This document shows positions 4,507 to 7,967 of a stretch of DNA of 7,967 nucleotides, in pieces. Position 1 is the first letter of the stretch, and each line of letters opens with the position of its first letter. Where the stretch lies: positions 1 to 7,967 of the forward strand of contig JAFGJR010000052.1 of NCBI GenBank assembly GCA_016928975.1. The letters run 5' to 3'. The notes beneath the pieces are model-generated. The model did not search any database. It was given only the letters and a program-made list of their open reading frames with translations, and was not told where the DNA came from. This DNA is from Sedimentisphaerales bacterium (GTDB lineage Bacteria; Planctomycetota; Phycisphaerae; Sedimentisphaerales; SG8-4). A program made the translations under genes and the position numbers.

Positions 4507-7494
4507 TCACGTGAGAATCACCCCCCACTCGGCAACGATGAATCCAGAACGAGTGAACGGCGGGATGACCGGCTCCAGGAGAGCGAGATTGCTGTTTCCC
4601 AGCCCACGTATCGCGTAGACGAGCCGGATCACGTTGTCCGGCCGGATAGAGAATTCAAGCCGCACCGCCTCACCGATCTGCTCGTCATACTGAGGGTAGA
4701 TCGCATAGCTGGGCTGATCTATCAGACGCGGCAGCCAGTACTCGATGAAATCGTCAATCTCACGGCCTCGAAATCCGGTGATTGCCAGGTTCTCTCGGAA
4801 GAAATCCCCCAACTCCTCTTGCGCGATGACCCAGCCCCTCTCATACTGCCCATAGTCAGGTTGGGAACTCTCATAGAACAGGTAGTCATATTGCCCATTG
4901 ATTGTGCCCGTGGGCTCCACAGTCAGGCGCCAGCCGTCCCGGTAGGCTGGGGAGGAGGCCGTCACTCGCCCTCCAACCGGAAACTCAATCCGCACATCCA
5001 TCTCCGTAGTCACATCTGGATACAAGTAGATGTTCGGCTTGAGCACCGCAACGTCGCTGCCGAAGTACACCCGATCCACAAAGCCAGGGACATCCCCAAT
5101 GAGGCTCAAGACCCCATCGCCGTTACAGTCGCCGGGCAAGGCAGGGTTCTTGCCAGGGAACTGCTGCTCGTACCAATCGTAGTCTCCGAAGTAGGTCACC
5201 CGCACAAACACCGGAACATCACCCACTATGCTCACGTACCCATCCCAGTTCATGTCACCTATCGTGTATGGAACCGGCGAGGTCTCCTCCACGTAGAAGT
5301 AGCCACAGTCCGAGCGGCCTACATCTCCCGCACCATTTTCGACATTCGCCTCGATCCGGTACAAACCGCCGGAAAATGGACCGATGCTCTTCGCCCCGGC
5401 ACACGCGCCCCAGTCCGCTGCTGCGCCCCACGAGCTGCCATTCCACCGCCACGTCACGAAGTGATAGCCGTCCAGATCGACCCCGCTCATCGCGTCTGCA
5501 CCGGAGGCCGTAACCTGAAAGACGCCACTTCTCAGCGACGGCGAATTCTCATCGCCGGAGATATCATACAGGATCACGCTCGGGGGCGACGCACCGTCCA
5601 CGAGGCTGTAGAATAGCCGGAACAACTCTGCCACTGCCTTCATGGCTCTGGTCATCATCGCATCACCGACGGCTCTCGCTTCCGCGTCGGTTATGCCGCC
5701 ATTTCGCATGGCGCCGGCCTGCACCTGCCCATCGGCATCATCGCTGTCAAAGTCGTCGGCCAACGATGCGGTCTCATAGAACAGGTCATATAGCGCGCCA
5801 TACCCGCTGGCGATCGAATCTTCTATCTCCTGCGGTGTCCGGATGTCGCCATCGGGGCCGCCGCGCATGCCGCCAATGACAGGAAAGCCCCATTGTTGCC
5901 AATTGCTTCCCTCTGCGGTATACCGCTCATACTCATCCAACATGTTCCAGAAATCGTCCAGGCCGTGCGGGTCGGCATGGGCATGAGCGGGCAGTGTCAT
6001 ATCCTCGAGAAGATGCGCCACATGACCCAGCCAGTAGTATGCTGTCTCCTTCGCCCCTGTGGCGTACTGATATATGATACCCTCCTCCCGGTTTGCATTG
6101 GTGCCCCAACCGTCGTCATAGAGGCCGGTCAATCCTATTCCGCCGGTGAAGTACTTGTACGCCCTGTTCACGGCAGAGTCATCGCCTGAATAGCCGTCAT
6201 CATAAACGCGAGTGAAATCTGCCTTGTGTGCCCAGTAGTGCCCTTGCGCGTCATCGAACCCGTTGCCGGGCTTCTCGTCACCCCATGGGCACGTGCTGCC
6301 ACGGTCTTCATCGCAGCTACCCTCAATCACGTACCTGTTGCCGTAGTCTCTATCGTCCACCACTCCAAGATATGCCTCAAGCTCGGACGACCCGAACTGG
6401 CTCTCATAGAAGTTGTACGCTTGCTGGGTTATCCATTGGTGAACGTACGAGTCTTCAAACAGAGGGGCGTCGCCCTGCATGTAACTCACCGAACTGAGCC
6501 CACATGTGTCACGTTGAGCCTCGCAACGGTGAGCAAAACCCAGCAGGTGCCCCACTTCATGGCTGATGACCCAGGCCAAGCGACTCGCAAATGACTCCGT
6601 TCCGCCCACCTGTTCGTCCAGACGATCGCTGAATACAAAACCCTCATCGCGGCGGTCTTCGTTCCCCACGTCGACCTGCTCCGCCAGGCCGATGAATGTC
6701 CCATATCGAGAGAAGGCCGAATCATCGCCACCGATGTAGATCGTGGAGTAGTCCGCCCCTCCGGCCGGCCGCTGGGTGGTGAAGATGATGCCGGAGCCAG
6801 CGAAGATCTGCCCCAGTTCGCCCAAGGCTTCCTCAATGACGATTTGCTCTCGGCCGGCCAAGTCGCCCGGCGCTCCAAAGGCGGGGATGCCAAAGGGACC
6901 GACCGTGACTGGGCCGTCATAGATGACGTTCCGCTCGCCGTCGAAGTCAAGGTAGATGATCTGGCCCTGCCAACTCGAAAGGTCTGGATCAGCAAGCTGC
7001 ATACCCGGGATTTCGGGGGCCACAAGTGACGAGCCCTCCCCTTCGATGGAGGCGATGGAGCCTTCATCCTTCGCATAGGTCGTGACAGATAAGGCACTTG
7101 TGTCGGCCGGGCAGATGGAATCATCATGCAGTGCCGCCGCTGACGGCTCAGAGCCTCGCTCGACGTGCGCAACGGTCGCGTTGGCAGGTGTACCAGCTAC
7201 TTCCACCTCCGGTTCCGTGGATGGCGATGGTGATGCAAGATATGTCAGGATGGCAGACGAATCCGTCTCCGGAATCTGAGCGTCTTGCTCATCCAGATCA
7301 ACATAGATGGCACGCTCACCGAGACATAGAACTGCCGGGGCCGGAGGTTCCGTGCCGAGGAGGTCCGCGCTGAGAAGGACTCTGGGCTCGAGAGGCTCCA
7401 GAGAGGGCGACCCTCCGGGACGGGTCTTGCCCCTTGCCTTCGCCCTTACGCGACTCCACCAGTCAGCCAACACGTGTTTCGCTCCTGTACCCAT
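4507..7494 (-). CDS. LEPR-XLL surface protein with metzincin protease, phospholipase C-like, dockerin-like and KPNIYLYP modules
   Basis: 995 residues. The N-terminus has SLEPLEPRVLLSAD (31-44), the LEPR-XLL motif of large exported proteins of planctomycetes and some other bacteria; no classical signal peptide precedes it. Residues 45-172 are an acidic, low-complexity linker. Residues about 173-345 are a metzincin-type metalloprotease: IIYLDFDGE (179-187), then HEVGHLLGFAH (312-322) with three zinc histidines (H312, H316, H322) and catalytic E313, and M339 in SVSYM as a likely Met-turn. C324/C331 may form a disulfide. Residues about 410-632 resemble zinc-dependent phospholipase C: YYWLGHVAHLLEDMTLPAHAH (486-506) fits the HxxxD...PxHA pattern (H494, D498, H504). 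An Ig-like beta domain (636-737) follows, then two dockerin-like calcium loops, DMNWDGYVSIVGD (747-759) and DCNGDGVLSLIGD (789-801). The end (818-995) is a module starting KPNIYLYP. The ATG at 7494 lacks a well-spaced ribosome binding site (AGAGGA is 16 bases away), but it is the only ATG upstream of the LEPR motif. The protein probably acts outside the cell or at its surface; substrates are unknown. Confidence 0.9.
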   Translation of the reverse strand: MGTGAKHVLADWWSRVRAKARGKTRPGGSPSLEPLEPRVLLSADLLGTEPPAPAVLCLGERAIYVDLDEQDAQIPETDSSAILTYLASPSPSTEPEVEVAGTPANATVAHVERGSEPSAAALHDDSICPADTSALSVTTYAKDEGSIASIEGEGSSLVAPEIPGMQLADPDLSSWQGQIIYLDFDGERNVIYDGPVTVGPFGIPAFGAPGDLAGREQIVIEEALGELGQIFAGSGIIFTTQRPAGGADYSTIYIGGDDSAFSRYGTFIGLAEQVDVGNEDRRDEGFVFSDRLDEQVGGTESFASRLAWVISHEVGHLLGFAHRCEAQRDTCGLSSVSYMQGDAPLFEDSYVHQWITQQAYNFYESQFGSSELEAYLGVVDDRDYGNRYVIEGSCDEDRGSTCPWGDEKPGNGFDDAQGHYWAHKADFTRVYDDGYSGDDSAVNRAYKYFTGGIGLTGLYDDGWGTNANREEGIIYQYATGAKETAYYWLGHVAHLLEDMTLPAHAHADPHGLDDFWNMLDEYERYTAEGSNWQQWGFPVIGGMRGGPDGDIRTPQEIEDSIASGYGALYDLFYETASLADDFDSDDADGQVQAGAMRNGGITDAEARAVGDAMMTRAMKAVAELFRLFYSLVDGASPPSVILYDISGDENSPSLRSGVFQVTASGADAMSGVDLDGYHFVTWRWNGSSWGAAADWGACAGAKSIGPFSGGLYRIEANVENGAGDVGRSDCGYFYVEETSPVPYTIGDMNWDGYVSIVGDVPVFVRVTYFGDYDWYEQQFPGKNPALPGDCNGDGVLSLIGDVPGFVDRVYFGSDVAVLKPNIYLYPDVTTEMDVRIEFPVGGRVTASSPAYRDGWRLTVEPTGTINGQYDYLFYESSQPDYGQYERGWVIAQEELGDFFRENLAITGFRGREIDDFIEYWLPRLIDQPSYAIYPQYDEQIGEAVRLEFSIRPDNVIRLVYAIRGLGNSNLALLEPVIPPFTRSGFIVAEWGVILT

Positions 7495-7763
7495 CGAGGT
7501 TGCGGCGATATCCTCTGTCAGGGATCACAATTCGCCCGTGTCTCTGCCATGATGTCATCCTGAGCCATCGGCTTCACTATACCGGTGTCATCAAAGCATG
7601 ACCACTCCAAGCATACCGGAATTGACAAACGATGTCCATACCTGGAGTTGCACACACTCCTTGCAGTACTGCCCTATCTTGTGTAGAGTAGGAGAGGACT
7701 TGTGGGAACGTGCTGTTCTCGTGGATTTGGAGTCGTCCGTGGCTTCTTGCGTCCGTCGTCTGC

Positions 7764-7781
7764 TTCCGGCATACGCCGGAA
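7764..7781. repeat. Perfect 7-base inverted repeat, possible dispersed palindrome
   Basis: TTCCGGC (7764-7770), ATAC, GCCGGAA (7775-7781). It has no T run after it and no gene ending before it on either strand, so it does not look like a terminator. Its translation, PAYAG, resembles spurious peptides that come from dispersed bacterial palindromes. Either a repeat copy or a protein-binding site is possible. Confidence 0.45.
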
Positions 7782-7830
7782 CATCACGAGATTACGTCAG
7801 CGTTCATTTTGGTCGTGCTCATGCTTGCGG

Positions 7831-7849
7831 CAACACTGAGATGGTGTTG
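7831..7849. other. Six-base inverted repeat just upstream of the tRNA
   Basis: CAACAC (7831-7836) and GTGTTG (7844-7849) are separated by seven bases and lie 38 bases before the tRNA. It could be a small hairpin in the tRNA leader or a binding site. There is no further evidence for a role. Confidence 0.25.
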
Positions 7850-7886
7850 TGCAGAACACCTATGAATACCCTGTAGCAATCAACTT

Positions 7887-7967
7887 GGAGCAGTGGCCGA
7901 GTGGCTTAAGGCGACGGTCTTGAAAACCGTTGTGTCGAAAGGCACCGGGGGTTCGAATCCCTCCTGC
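7887..7967 (+). tRNA. tRNA-Ser (anticodon TGA), 3' end cut by the window
   Basis: The acceptor strand GGAGCAG starts at 7887. The D arm follows, then the anticodon stem ACGGT/ACCGT (7914-7918 with 7926-7930) around the loop CTTGAAA, which gives anticodon TGA at 7921-7923 and reads UCA-type serine codons. A long variable arm (GTGTC-GAAA-GGCAC, one wobble pair) is typical of serine tRNAs. The T arm is GGGGG-TTCGAAT-CCCTC. The window ends at CTGC, so the last three acceptor-stem bases (expected TCC), the discriminator and any encoded CCA are missing. Confidence 0.95.

Larger units (their letters stand above)
7495..7886. other. Non-coding stretch upstream of the large gene and of the tRNA
   Basis: No credible gene is seen in these 392 bases. 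A 92-codon plus-strand frame (7598-7876) has no ribosome binding site, is cysteine-rich and reads through a palindrome. The stretch should hold the promoter of the large minus-strand gene; TATAGT on the minus strand (revcomp of 7575-7580) is a possible -10 box but has no good -35 partner. On the plus strand TTGCAG (7661-7666) and TAGAGT (7684-7689) are 17 bases apart, a weak promoter-like pair about 200 bases before the tRNA. GCATACCGGAA (7611-7621) resembles half of the palindrome at 7764. Confidence 0.5.

Noticed and set aside
4357..5616. Plus-strand open frame of 419 codons opposite the end of the large LEPR-XLL gene
   Set aside because: No domain is recognisable, and the minus strand carries clear dockerin-like and KPNIYLYP modules over the same bases.
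7847..7866. Possible tRNA promoter (TTGTGC and TATGAA)
   Set aside because: The two boxes are only eight bases apart and no other pair with normal spacing was found close to the tRNA, so no promoter is called.
7598..7876. Plus-strand open frame of 92 codons before the tRNA
   Set aside because: There is no ribosome binding site, the composition is odd and cysteine-rich, no domain is seen, and it reads through the palindrome at 7764 (PAYAG). Judged spurious.

Overview
The window looks like a chromosomal segment of a planctomycete, probably of the Phycisphaerae type. This is inferred from protein architecture, not from a marker gene. The main clue is a 995-residue surface or secreted protein with the LEPR-XLL N-terminal motif (LEPRVLLSAD) and a pair of dockerin-like calcium-loop repeats of the DCNGDG...GDVPGFV...YFG type. 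The other proteins also fit: a DUF4832-like secreted protein, a pectate-lyase-type beta-helix protein, and an unassigned secreted enzyme-like protein.

Layout. Positions 1-106 are non-coding and hold one hairpin followed by TTTT. Two minus-strand genes form a tight operon: a beta-helix protein (2962 to 1529), then a DUF4832-like secreted protein (1519 to 107). The stop codon of the first overlaps the upstream end of the ribosome binding site of the second. A divergent intergenic region (2963-3125) carries a degenerate dispersed palindrome, overlapping inverted repeats and a weak promoter candidate. A plus-strand gene (3126-4340) encodes a secreted protein that looks like a barrel-type enzyme but is not assigned to a family. 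A convergent gap (4341-4506) contains a long imperfect hairpin, the best terminator candidate. The large LEPR-XLL protein is on the minus strand (7494 to 4507). Then comes a 392-base non-coding stretch, and finally a serine tRNA (anticodon TGA) cut off at its 3' end by the window edge.

How the genes may work together. The three genes at 107-4340 all encode exported proteins with polysaccharide-related folds and share one divergent control region, so a small carbohydrate-processing locus is a reasonable inference; the substrate is unknown. The large protein at 4507-7494 appears independent. It joins a metzincin-type protease domain (HEVGHLLGFAH), a zinc-dependent phospholipase C-like domain, an Ig-like domain, dockerin-like repeats and a C-terminal KPNIYLYP module. 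This combination is the most unusual item in the window.
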